DNA from: JAYUHK01 sp043767025
Lineage (GTDB): Bacteria; Bacteroidota; Bacteroidia; Chitinophagales; Saprospiraceae
Length of the DNA stretch: 7,680 bases
Direction: 5' to 3'
Assembly: GCA_043767025.1 (NCBI GenBank)
Contig: JAYUHK010000017.1
Location: 1-7,680 of the forward strand
The notes beneath the pieces are model-generated. The model was not told the origin of the DNA. It saw only the letters and a list, made by a program, of their open reading frames with translations, and ran no database searches. A program made the translations under genes and the position numbers. This document shows positions 1 to 5,892 of the stretch, piece by piece; positions within the stretch are counted from its first letter, which is position 1; each line of letters opens with the position of its first letter.

Positions 1-241
1 TTCTTGATAAAAAAAGTAACCAAAAAAATCAAGTGCTCTGTATAAATTCTAAAGTTTTTGCTTAAAAATCCCGTCGGCGCGCGAAAAATACTCGTCGGCT
101 GCGCCAGACTTCAAACAGTTTTCGCTTTGCCAGACGATATTTTTGCAAAAACTTGAATTTCTACAAGGCACGTCTGAAAATACACTCACATTGAATAAAA
201 TGCTGCCTGAAATTTTACTAAAAAAATATTTTGCGTAACAT
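1..241 (+). repeat. Dispersed palindromic repeat, left copy (5' part cut off by window edge)
   Basis: Non-coding stretch with no credible ORF. Bases 13-96 match 7581-7664 with one mismatch (T43 against G7611). After a 2-base indel the match resumes in GCCAGACT at 103-110. The copy appears to end at 231-241 in TTGCGTAACAT, the exact reverse complement of ATGTTACGCAA at 7467-7477, which looks like the start of the right-hand copy. Joining the two partial copies gives a full element of about 345 bp with 11-bp terminal inverted repeats and no coding capacity, which is the architecture of a MITE. The family and any parent transposase are unknown to me. CTTGAT (3-8) and ATCAAG (28-33) form an additional small inverted repeat. 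Confidence 0.75.
39..165. repeat. Long imperfect inverted repeat inside the left element
   Basis: The arm at 39-61 (TGTATAAATTC...GTTTTTGC) is closely matched by the reverse complement of 145-165 (GCAAAAACTTGAATTTCTACA), with a 2-base gap and one mismatch. The pairing continues less perfectly into 64-77 and 130-144. The central part (about 73-108) holds a second small stem, GTCGGCGC against GCGCCAGAC. A single strand could fold into a long hairpin, as in MITEs or large REP/BIME-like repeats. Confidence 0.65.
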
Positions 242-308
242 TCGTTGATAAAATAAAAAATTTAGGCGGTTGGTATTTCCAAAAAAGCAAGCTGTGTGAG
301 GGCAATAA

Positions 309-1196
309 TTACTGTTTTATTCTTTCTAATTCGGCTTGTATGGCAGCAAATATTTCGTCAGAAACGGGCGAAAGCGGCAAACGAAGGTTTTGTCGGCAAA
401 GGCGGAGCAGTTCCAATGTCGCTTTGATGCCTGCGGGATTGCCCTCGATATACAGCCAATGGTGGAGGTCGAGCAGAAGTTCGTTGAGGCGGCGAGCTTC
501 TGCAAAATTGCCAGCAAGCGCGGCGCGCGTAAGGTCCGAAAACTCTTTGGGCAACGCGTTGGCGATGACCGAAATAACGCCGTCGCCGCCCGCAGCGACC
601 GTCGGGAGTGCCAAAGTATCGTCGCCACTGATGACCAAAAAATTCGGCGGACGATTTTTGATAATCTTCATCACTTGCATCATGTTGGCGGACGCTTCTT
701 TTACGGCGATGAATTTTTCGCTGGCGTGCGCCAGCCGCAGCGTCGTCGAGGCTTCTATGTTGGAAGAAGTCCTGCTCGGCACATTGTAGATAATGATAGG
801 TCGAGGCGCGACCTCCGCCAACGCCATGTAGTGCCGAAAAATTCCCTCTTGGGTCGGCTTCACATAAGCGGGACTGCTGGACATGATAGCGGCAAAGCCC
901 TCAAAATCGAATCTTTTTATCTTTTCTACCAACTCGGCGGTATTGTTGCCCCCAAAAAAACCGACCACAATCGGCACTCGGGAGGCGACTATTTTTTTTG
1001 TAAAATCAAGAATTTTGTGGCTTTCGACATCGCTCAACGAGCTTGCCTCGCCCGTAGTGCCGAGCGCGACCACGAAATCTACGCCACCGCCGATGACGTG
1101 TTCGATGATTTTTTCGTAAGAAACAAAATCAATCTCGCCATTTTCGAGAAATGGCGTGACGAGCGCAACGCCTGTCCCTCTAAATTGTTGCTTCAT
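309..1196 (-). CDS. dapA: 4-hydroxy-tetrahydrodipicolinate synthase
   Basis: Condenses pyruvate with aspartate-4-semialdehyde, the first committed step of diaminopimelate and lysine synthesis, in the cytoplasm. The 295-residue product has the normal length for this TIM-barrel family. Visible hallmarks are GTTGE at 46-50 (the Thr-Thr pair that binds substrate), Tyr111 in PAYVKPTQEG, Tyr137 in IIYNVPSRTS, Arg142, the Schiff-base Lys166 in FIAVKEAS, SGDD at 190-193 and GVISV at 206-210. I chose the ATG at 1196. An in-frame GTG at 1208 would add four residues (MRKN) not expected in the family. The gene overlaps the end of the upstream DUF6913-like gene by 17 bp, so the two are probably co-transcribed and translationally coupled. 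No convincing terminator is visible before the repeat at 241. Confidence 0.96.
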   Translation of the reverse strand: MKQQFRGTGVALVTPFLENGEIDFVSYEKIIEHVIGGGVDFVVALGTTGEASSLSDVESHKILDFTKKIVASRVPIVVGFFGGNNTAELVEKIKRFDFEGFAAIMSSSPAYVKPTQEGIFRHYMALAEVAPRPIIIYNVPSRTSSNIEASTTLRLAHASEKFIAVKEASANMMQVMKIIKNRPPNFLVISGDDTLALPTVAAGGDGVISVIANALPKEFSDLTRAALAGNFAEARRLNELLLDLHHWLYIEGNPAGIKATLELLRLCRQNLRLPLSPVSDEIFAAIQAELERIKQ

Positions 1197-1767
1197 ATTT
1201 TTGCGCACGGCGCGATTGCAGTTGGTGAGTATAAAAATTTAGTTGCTTGATAAAGTGCTGTAAATCAGCATTTTGTCCCGCATCAATCATCAAATCGTAG
1301 CCGTCAGGAAATTGCTCGCAGTGCGGTCCAATCTTGCTATACGCCAAAGATGCCGCCCCGACGTAGTCGAGCGCGAACTGCGAATTTGGGTACAAACCAA
1401 ACAAAACGTCAAACTTTTGCTGGATAAAATCTTCTGCTACCGTGCTTTTAAGCGTGCCAGAAGAGGACATTTCATTTTTATAAAAATGTGGAAAATTGAG
1501 TTTTGCGCCCTCCACTTTTTTGGGTGTCGGAGCGTGAATGTAGCCCAAAAGACGCACTTTTTTTCCTTTTTTGATGAGTTGCTCCGCAAAATGTAAGACC
1601 TGTTCTTGGTGAGCCGCTTGCGTAGCGTCAAACAAAATTCCCACTGTTTTGGCTGCATCGGTGTCCAATCTGCGGCGTTCTATTTTTTGTTGGCTGGCGC
1701 GGAGGGCGAGGCTTTTTTGCTGCGCCCGCAGCCGTATTTTTTGTAAAAATCTTTGTATAAAATTCAT
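1180..1767 (-). CDS. DUF6913-like hypothetical protein, upstream of dapA
   Basis: 195-residue soluble protein with no signal peptide or membrane segment. The first ~35 residues are very basic and helical (MNFIQRFLQKIRLRAQQKSL), and an alpha/beta-like region starting at KTVGILFDAT (about residues 40-49) follows. Further recognisable pieces are KKVRLLGYIHAPTPK (about 69-83), FDVLFGLYPNSQFALDYVGA and YDLMIDAG. From memory this pattern, and the position immediately before dapA, fits the Bacteroidota family DUF6913, whose function is unknown to me. The stop codon lies inside the dapA start region (17-bp overlap), so it is likely the first gene of a two-gene operon. 143 bp separate it from accA. 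No good TAnnTTTG box is visible in that gap, so its transcription may read through from accA. Confidence 0.75.
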   Translation of the reverse strand: MNFIQRFLQKIRLRAQQKSLALRASQQKIERRRLDTDAAKTVGILFDATQAAHQEQVLHFAEQLIKKGKKVRLLGYIHAPTPKKVEGAKLNFPHFYKNEMSSSGTLKSTVAEDFIQQKFDVLFGLYPNSQFALDYVGAASLAYSKIGPHCEQFPDGYDLMIDAGQNADLQHFIKQLNFYTHQLQSRRAQKYEATI

Positions 1768-1910
1768 AGTGTTGTGTGTTTTTTTATTGTGAGAATGTGT
1801 TTTTACAGCATTGTTTGTATTTATTCTTATTGTAACTAAATGATTATCAAATACTTGTGCGATTTAAAATTAAAAATTGAAAACTACTTACTGTACTCGA
1901 CCGATGCGGC

Positions 1911-2870
1911 TCAAATCGCCGATTCGTAGCGTCCCATCTGGCTGTATTTTTCGATGCGGGCTTCGATGCGCGCTTCGGGAGTCATTTCCTGCAACTCTGC
2001 GAGTGCTTTTTTGATTGTTTTTTTGAGGCTTTTTGCTGCTTCTTCGGGTTGCGTGTGCGCGCCGCCGATGGGTTCTTTGATAATCCCATCTACGAGTTTG
2101 AAGTCCAACATATTTTCGGGAGTAAGTTTGAGCGCGTCTGCCGCCGTTTCCTTGAAGTCCCAACTGTGCCAAAGGATAGACGAGCAAGACTCGGGAGAAA
2201 TAACGGTGTACCAAGTATTTTCCATCATATACACACGGTCGCCCAAGCCGATACCGATGGCTCCGCCCGACGCGCCTTCGCCGACCACGACGCAGACTAT
2301 CGGCACCCGAAGCTGCGCCATCTCGAACATATTGCGAGCAATCGCCTCCGCCTGCCCGCGCTCTTCTGCCTCCAAACCCGGATACGCGCCGGGCGTATCG
2401 ATGAGCGTAATGACAGGAAATCCGAAGCGTTCCGCCATTTTCATCAGCCGCAACGCCTTTCGGTAGCCTTCTGGATTCGCCATTCCGAAGTTCCGATACT
2501 GGCGCATTTTCATATTGACTCCTTTTTGATGCCCAATGATGACGACGGTTTGCCCGTCGAGCTGCGCCAATCCGCCTACGATTGCTTTGTCGTCCGCAAA
2601 ATATCGGTCGCCGTGCAGTTCGACAAATTTTTTGCACATTTGGCTGATATAATACAAGGTGTAGGGGCGTTCTGGGTGTCGAGAAAGCTGGACTTTTTGC
2701 CAACCCGTCAGGTTGCCGTAGATTTCTTTGCGCTTGGTTTTGAGCTTGCTTTCCAACTCTTTGAGCATATCGGTAACGTCCAGGTCGCCCTGCTCTCCGA
2801 TTTGCTTTACCTTTTCCATCTGCTCGTAAAGCAACTCAATAGGTTTTTCAAAATCTAAAAAAGTAGTCAT
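1911..2870 (-). CDS. accA: Acetyl-CoA carboxylase carboxyltransferase, alpha subunit
   Basis: Alpha subunit of the carboxyltransferase of acetyl-CoA carboxylase. With AccD it moves the carboxyl group from carboxybiotin on AccB to acetyl-CoA, making malonyl-CoA for fatty-acid synthesis. The 319-residue length equals that of the E. coli protein. Visible family features are the helical N-terminus (FEKPIELLYEQMEKVKQIGE, 7-26), LSRHPERPYTLYYI (62-75), the GDRYFADDKAIVGG segment (87-100), IGHQKG (112-117), NFGMANPEGYRKALRLMK (127-144), DTPGAYPG (158-165) and the glycine-rich oxyanion-hole region VGEGASGGAIGIG (196-208). SPESCSSILW at 225-234 is also typical. The ATG at 2870 gives a full-length N-terminus. 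accD, accB and accC are not in the window, so the acc genes are dispersed here. Confidence 0.97.
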   Translation of the reverse strand: MTTFLDFEKPIELLYEQMEKVKQIGEQGDLDVTDMLKELESKLKTKRKEIYGNLTGWQKVQLSRHPERPYTLYYISQMCKKFVELHGDRYFADDKAIVGGLAQLDGQTVVIIGHQKGVNMKMRQYRNFGMANPEGYRKALRLMKMAERFGFPVITLIDTPGAYPGLEAEERGQAEAIARNMFEMAQLRVPIVCVVVGEGASGGAIGIGLGDRVYMMENTWYTVISPESCSSILWHSWDFKETAADALKLTPENMLDFKLVDGIIKEPIGGAHTQPEEAAKSLKKTIKKALAELQEMTPEARIEARIEKYSQMGRYESAI

Positions 2871-2910
2871 ATATTAAATTTTTTTAATTTTGATGTCAAA
2901 TAAAAGACTG

Positions 2911-2918
2911 CAAAGATA
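2911..2918 (-). promoter_or_regulatory. Candidate -7 box of accA promoter
   Basis: On the minus strand this reads TATCTTTG followed by C, a perfect match to the Bacteroidota -7 consensus TAnnTTTG. It lies about 40 bp upstream of the accA ATG. No clear TTTG is seen at the -33 position, so the assignment rests on the -7 box and its placement. Confidence 0.5.
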
Positions 2919-2988
2919 GCACAAGCGGTTGGAGAAAGTACATTCGGAGGAGAATTTTTTAATTTTAAAAAAATAAATAAAAAAAGAC

Positions 2989-3019
2989 TTGCAGGAACAA
3001 AAAACTTGCTCTATATTTG
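2989..3019 (+). promoter_or_regulatory. Promoter of tRNA-Asp
   Basis: TTG at 2989-2991 (followed by C), a 20-bp gap, then TATATTTG at 3012-3019 followed by CACTC. This fits the Bacteroidota -33/-7 pattern and lies about 75 bp before the tRNA in the same direction. It is divergent from the accA promoter on the other strand. Confidence 0.65.
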
Positions 3020-3093
3020 CACTCGCTTTGAAGAAATGAAGGTTTCGGACAGCAATTTTGCAAAATTTATGTGAATAAATTGAGTAAAAGAAT

Positions 3094-3167
3094 GGATCGG
3101 TAGTTCAGTTGGTTAGAATGCCGCCCTGTCACGGCGGAGGTCGCGGGTTCGAGTCCCGTCCGGTCCG
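3094..3167 (+). tRNA. tRNA-Asp (anticodon GTC)
   Basis: A complete cloverleaf can be drawn. The acceptor stem is GGATCGG (3094-3100) with CCGGTCC (3160-3166), containing one T-G pair. The D stem is GTTC/GAAT (3103-3106 and 3116-3119). The anticodon stem is CCGCC/GGCGG with loop CTGTCAC (3126-3132), giving anticodon GTC for Asp. The variable region is AGGTC, and the T stem GCGGG/CCCGT encloses loop TTCGAGT. G3167 is the discriminator base, as expected for tRNA-Asp. The 3' CCA is not encoded (CAG follows), so it must be added by nucleotidyltransferase. The gene stands alone, with its own promoter upstream and terminator downstream. Confidence 0.97.
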
Positions 3168-3180
3168 CAGATTATTAAGA

Positions 3181-3216
3181 ATCCACTTCGTTTTGAGTAA
3201 CGGAGTGGATTTTTTT
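3181..3216 (+). terminator. Rho-independent terminator after tRNA-Asp
   Basis: ATCCACTTCG (3181-3190) pairs with CGGAGTGGAT (3201-3210) over ten base pairs including one T-G pair. The loop is 10 nt, and six further T residues follow (3211-3216). It starts 13 bases after the tRNA, closing a one-gene transcription unit. Confidence 0.85.
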
Positions 3217-3283
3217 GGTTTTTGGGGGTATCAAAAGCTGCAAGATTTTTGTTTTCTGCACTTTAAAAATATTTTTGAGAATA

Positions 3284-3314
3284 TTTGTGGGACACAAAAA
3301 ATAGTTTAATTTTG
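3284..3314 (+). promoter_or_regulatory. Candidate promoter of the serine hydrolase gene
   Basis: TTTG at 3284-3287, a 19-bp spacer, then TAATTTTG at 3307-3314 followed by C. Both boxes and the spacing fit the Bacteroidota consensus. It would give a 5' leader of roughly 80 nt before the ATG at 3404. A second TAATTTTG at 3356-3363 lacks an upstream TTTG and is a weaker alternative. Confidence 0.55.
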
Positions 3315-3403
3315 CAAAGAAACGCAGGGTGTGCGTGAGTTAATGAGTTGAGCTATAATTTTGTAGACCGCAGAGTAAAACATAGATTAAAAAATATAAA
3401 AAA

Positions 3404-4792
3404 ATGAAATCATTCCTCACCTTAAGTATTTTGCTATTTGGGCAAATCTCGTTTGGACAAAGCCGTATTCAAAAAATTGACAGTTTACTAACAGCCTCTT
3501 TCAACAAAGGAGAAATTAACGGTAATGTATTAATTGCTGAAAAAGGTAAAATAATTTATAAAAAAAGTTTCGGTTTCGCAAATGAAGAAACTAAACAAAA
3601 ATTGAATGAAAATTCTATTTTCGAGTTAGCTTCTTGTTCAAAACAATTTACTGCAATGGCAATTGTGATTCTGAAAGAAAAGGGTAAATTAAACTACAAT
3701 GACAAAATGTCGAAATATATCCCTGAATTATCCAATTATAAAAATATTACAATTAGGAATTTGCTAAATCATACAGGTGGTCTCCCCGATTATATGGAAT
3801 TGCTTGATAGTTTATTTGATAAACGAAAAATTGCAACTAATAAGGATATTATTGCGCTATTTGCTAAACATAACCCCAAAGTTTTGTTTGAACCAAATAC
3901 AAAATGGGAATACAGTAATACTGGATATGCTTTTTTAGCCTCAATAATCGAAAAAGTTACGAGTATGTCTTTTGGAGAATATTTGGACAAAGTAATTTTT
4001 AAACCATTAGAAATGAAAAATACCTTTGTCTATACCAGAAGGTATGCTCCAAAACAAGTAGCTAACTACGCTTTTGGATATGTTTATTCCGATAGTCTGA
4101 AAAAATATTATTTGCCCGACGAATTGACTGAAACCAAAATGGTGGTTTGGCTTGATGGAATTGTTGGAGACGGCACCGTAAACTCTACTGTAAATGACTT
4201 ACTAAAATGGGATAGGGCTTTATATACCGACAAATTAGTTACCAAAGATAGTAAAAAAGAAATATTCACACCATCTGTATTAAATGACAGGACAAAAACA
4301 CGTTATGGCTTTGGTTGGTTTATAGAAGACAACGGAGTTTATGGCAATCTTGTAAAACATACTGGCGGTTGGCCAGGATACAGAACCCTAATCGAAAGGC
4401 ACTTACAAAATGATAAAACAATTATAGTACTATTGAACTACATAAATGACAGTACTTATGTGCCTTTAAAGGAAATTAAACAAATTCTGTATGAAATAAA
4501 TCCCATTAAATTTATAGAACTTAAAAATGAAGAATTAGAAAAATTTGCAGGAGAGTATAAGCTAAAAGATAATGATATAAAAAAAATTATTTACGAAAAG
4601 GGTGAACTTTTTACACTAATGGAGGACGGATATAAATTATTATTTAAACCAATTGAAAAAAACAAATTTCAAATGTTAGGATTTAGTCCAGATGTTTTTT
4701 ATGAATTTATTATTGAAGAAAATAAAGTTATAAAATGTATAATGACGCAACCTGAACTTAAGAATACTTCGGTTAGAATTAAAGTAAAATAA
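3404..4792 (+). CDS. Exported serine hydrolase, beta-lactamase class C / penicillin-binding-protein family
   Basis: 462-residue protein with an N-terminal signal peptide (hydrophobic LTLSILLFGQISFGQ, likely cleaved near residue 19), so it should act in the periplasm or be secreted. The serine beta-lactamase-like fold is shown by the SxxK motif SCSK at 77-80 (nucleophile Ser77, Lys80), the YxN motif YSN at 170-172 and HTGG at 319-322 in place of KTG. NHTGGLPDY at 122-130 and GFGWFIEDNG at 302-311 are also typical of the family. Residues after about 370 form a separate small beta-rich C-terminal domain (FAGEYKL...), as often appended to these hydrolases. HTGG and the extra domain suggest a D-amino-peptidase, DD-peptidase or esterase-like activity rather than true antibiotic resistance; the substrate cannot be read from sequence. 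The gene is visibly more A/T-rich than accA or dapA (codons AAA, ATT, TTA, GAA dominate), suggesting acquisition from elsewhere. It stands alone. Confidence 0.88.
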   Translation: MKSFLTLSILLFGQISFGQSRIQKIDSLLTASFNKGEINGNVLIAEKGKIIYKKSFGFANEETKQKLNENSIFELASCSKQFTAMAIVILKEKGKLNYNDKMSKYIPELSNYKNITIRNLLNHTGGLPDYMELLDSLFDKRKIATNKDIIALFAKHNPKVLFEPNTKWEYSNTGYAFLASIIEKVTSMSFGEYLDKVIFKPLEMKNTFVYTRRYAPKQVANYAFGYVYSDSLKKYYLPDELTETKMVVWLDGIVGDGTVNSTVNDLLKWDRALYTDKLVTKDSKKEIFTPSVLNDRTKTRYGFGWFIEDNGVYGNLVKHTGGWPGYRTLIERHLQNDKTIIVLLNYINDSTYVPLKEIKQILYEINPIKFIELKNEELEKFAGEYKLKDNDIKKIIYEKGELFTLMEDGYKLLFKPIEKNKFQMLGFSPDVFYEFIIEENKVIKCIMTQPELKNTSVRIKVK

Positions 4793-4831
4793 TAAAACTG
4801 TCATCTAACACTCAATTTTATCCAAAGACAC

Positions 4832-4928
4832 AAAATATACAATCAATTTCAGCTCCAACTTGACGAATATCGCCGAATTTTACCAACAAATTAGTACTTT
4901 TGTTTTTCAATCGGCAGCGGTTACGGGC
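4832..4928 (+). repeat. 97-bp direct repeat, copy 1 (upstream of toxin-antitoxin pair)
   Basis: Matches 5647-5743 base for base with 7 mismatches and no gap (offset 815). Four mismatches cluster at 4850-4859. The last 39 bases (4890 on, ending CGGCAGCGGTTACGGGC) differ at only one site. Similarity stops abruptly at 4928 on the right and near 4832 on the left. It lies in the 269-bp gap between the serine hydrolase and the antitoxin. Nothing else recognisable is in that gap. Confidence 0.9.
4895..4902 (+). promoter_or_regulatory. Possible -7 box inside repeat copy 1
   Basis: TACTTTTG matches TAnnTTTG and is identical in both repeat copies (5710-5717 in copy 2). No TTTG is found at the correct -33 distance, so it is only a candidate promoter. 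If used, it would give a leader of about 155 nt before the antitoxin gene at 5062. Confidence 0.3.
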
Positions 4929-5061
4929 GGCGAAGTTTCAAATTCCCCACCATCGGCAATACTCCGACGCTGCTCGCGAGCTGCGAACAACCACACAAAA
5001 CTCAACCGATATTTGAAAACTTAACTTTTTTTGCTAATTTTAAATTGAAAAACTAAAATAT

Positions 5062-5292
5062 ATGACACGACAAGCAATTATTGACCATACAATTCATGTT
5101 ATCAATCTTCTTCCGCAAGAAGAGGCGGCTGAAATTTCAAATTTCGCTGACTTCGTAAATAGGAAGTACGAAGAGCAAAGAATGACTGAAAATATCCAAA
5201 AAATTATTTCAGACAGCAAGGCTTTCGATTTTTTGAACGACGAGGAAGACCTCTACTCGTTGTCCGACCTGAAAGAAAAATACAATGGTTAA
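5062..5292 (+). CDS. Antitoxin of a MazF/PemK-type toxin-antitoxin pair
   Basis: 76-residue acidic protein encoded directly before, and overlapping by 8 bp (ATGGTTAA), a MazF/PemK-type toxin. Gene order, size and overlap are those of a type II toxin-antitoxin operon, in which the antitoxin binds the toxin and usually represses the operon. The N-terminal part (TRQAIIDHTIHVINLLP, then EEAAEISNFADFVNRKYEE) is predicted helical and may dimerise or bind DNA. The C-terminal part (AFDFLNDEEDLYSLSDLKE) is acidic and probably wraps the toxin. It resembles small uncharacterised Bacteroidota antitoxins with the ISxFADFVxxKYEE pattern; I cannot assign it to AbrB- or RHH-type folds by eye. The ATG at 5062 is preceded by an A/T-rich leader without a Shine-Dalgarno site. 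Confidence 0.8.
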   Translation: MTRQAIIDHTIHVINLLPQEEAAEISNFADFVNRKYEEQRMTENIQKIISDSKAFDFLNDEEDLYSLSDLKEKYNG

Positions 5293-5605
5293 GGGTGACA
5301 TTGTTTTGATACCATTTCCTTTCACAAACTTGACTGGTAGCAAACTTCGCCCTGCGATTGTTTTGTTTGTGACTGATTTTGATTTGACGGTTAGCTTTAT
5401 AACAACTCATTTGAAATGGAAAGACTCGACAGACATCGAAATTTTGCCATCAACTGAAAATGGAATTAAGAAAACATCGTTGATCAGGGTATCGAAAATC
5501 GCTACCGTCGACAAATCATTGGCGATAGGGAAAATCGGTGAACTCCAACAGTCGGAAGTTTCAGAACTGAATTTAAAACTCAAATTACTTTTGCAACTTG
5601 ACTAA
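5285..5605 (+). CDS. MazF/PemK-family mRNA interferase toxin
   Basis: 106-residue protein of typical MazF/PemK length; the family cleaves single-stranded RNA at short motifs and so stops translation. Family features are the N-terminal GDIVLIPFPFTNLTGSKLRP (residues 4-23), where Arg22-Pro23 correspond to the conserved RP that holds the catalytic arginine. FITTHL (38-43) sits where the catalytic Thr/Ser lies, and the C-terminal TSLIRVSKIATVDKS (64-78) and KIGELQ (83-88) are typical of the PemK-like branch. The ATG lies within the antitoxin stop region (8-bp overlap), favouring coupled translation with antitoxin made first. No residue expected for activity is obviously missing. The cleavage motif cannot be predicted. 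The pair lies between two 97-bp direct repeats. Confidence 0.9.
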   Translation: MVKGDIVLIPFPFTNLTGSKLRPAIVLFVTDFDLTVSFITTHLKWKDSTDIEILPSTENGIKKTSLIRVSKIATVDKSLAIGKIGELQQSEVSELNLKLKLLLQLD

Positions 5606-5616
5606 AAAAGTGCCTC

Positions 5617-5636
5617 CGCCAACGCGCGGTTTGGCG
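5617..5636 (+). other. GC-rich hairpin after the toxin gene
   Basis: CGCCAA (5617-5622) pairs with TTGGCG (5631-5636) around an 8-nt G/C-rich loop, 12 bases past the toxin stop. There is no T run after it, so it is a weak terminator candidate. It may equally be part of a longer repeat that includes copy 2 of the 97-bp repeat, 10 bases downstream. Confidence 0.4.
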
Positions 5637-5646
5637 CAGCATAGCG

Positions 5647-5743
5647 AAAATATACAATCAATTTTAGTCCCAGCTTGACGAATATCGCCGAATGTTGCCA
5701 ACAAATCAGTACTTTTGTTTTTCAATCGGCAGCGGTTACGGGC
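5647..5743 (+). repeat. 97-bp direct repeat, copy 2 (downstream of toxin-antitoxin pair)
   Basis: Partner of 4832-4928: same orientation, 7 mismatches in 97 positions, no gaps. It lies between the toxin stop (5605) and the glycosyltransferase start (5893). The rest of that 287-bp gap holds only the hairpin at 5617-5636 and an A/T-rich leader. Translating the repeat on the minus strand gives open frames in both copies, but six of the seven differences change the amino acid, so it is unlikely to be a conserved coding sequence. Confidence 0.9.
5710..5717 (+). promoter_or_regulatory. Possible -7 box inside repeat copy 2
   Basis: TACTTTTG, matching TAnnTTTG and identical to 4895-4902 in copy 1. 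It points toward the glycosyltransferase gene about 175 bp downstream. No correctly spaced TTTG lies upstream, so the promoter role is speculative. Confidence 0.3.
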
Positions 5744-5892
5744 AGACGGAACTCTATTTCCCCAACTTCGCCAAGCTCTGTTCGATACCGCTAACTTACA
5801 GATCAATTTCAAACACAATATTCTTTTGTCTGACTACATAAAGCGATATTTTTCGGCTAATACTTTTTTTGTCTAAACAGCTTCTTTGCGAA

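Noticed and set aside
1..241. CRISPR array
   Set aside because: Repeats are a single palindromic element per locus, without regular spacers or cas genes.
336..1250. Long open frame on the + strand across dapA
   Set aside because: It is the antisense shadow of a well-supported dapA with all catalytic residues; its product is low-complexity, basic and without recognisable motifs.
1888..2858. Open frames on both strands across accA
   Set aside because: Shadow frames of accA; the Arg- and His-rich products match no family pattern.
3143..3167. tRNA-Asp 3' end as an integration attachment site
   Set aside because: No second copy of the tRNA 3' end was found in the window and no integrase gene is present.
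3109..3309. 66-codon open frame starting inside the tRNA
   Set aside because: Overlaps the tRNA-Asp gene and its terminator; no plausible protein.
5585..5818. 77-codon minus-strand ORF across repeat copy 2
   Set aside because: Copy 1 has a similar frame, but 6 of the 7 nucleotide differences between the copies change the residue, so there is no sign of coding constraint; it also runs into the toxin gene.
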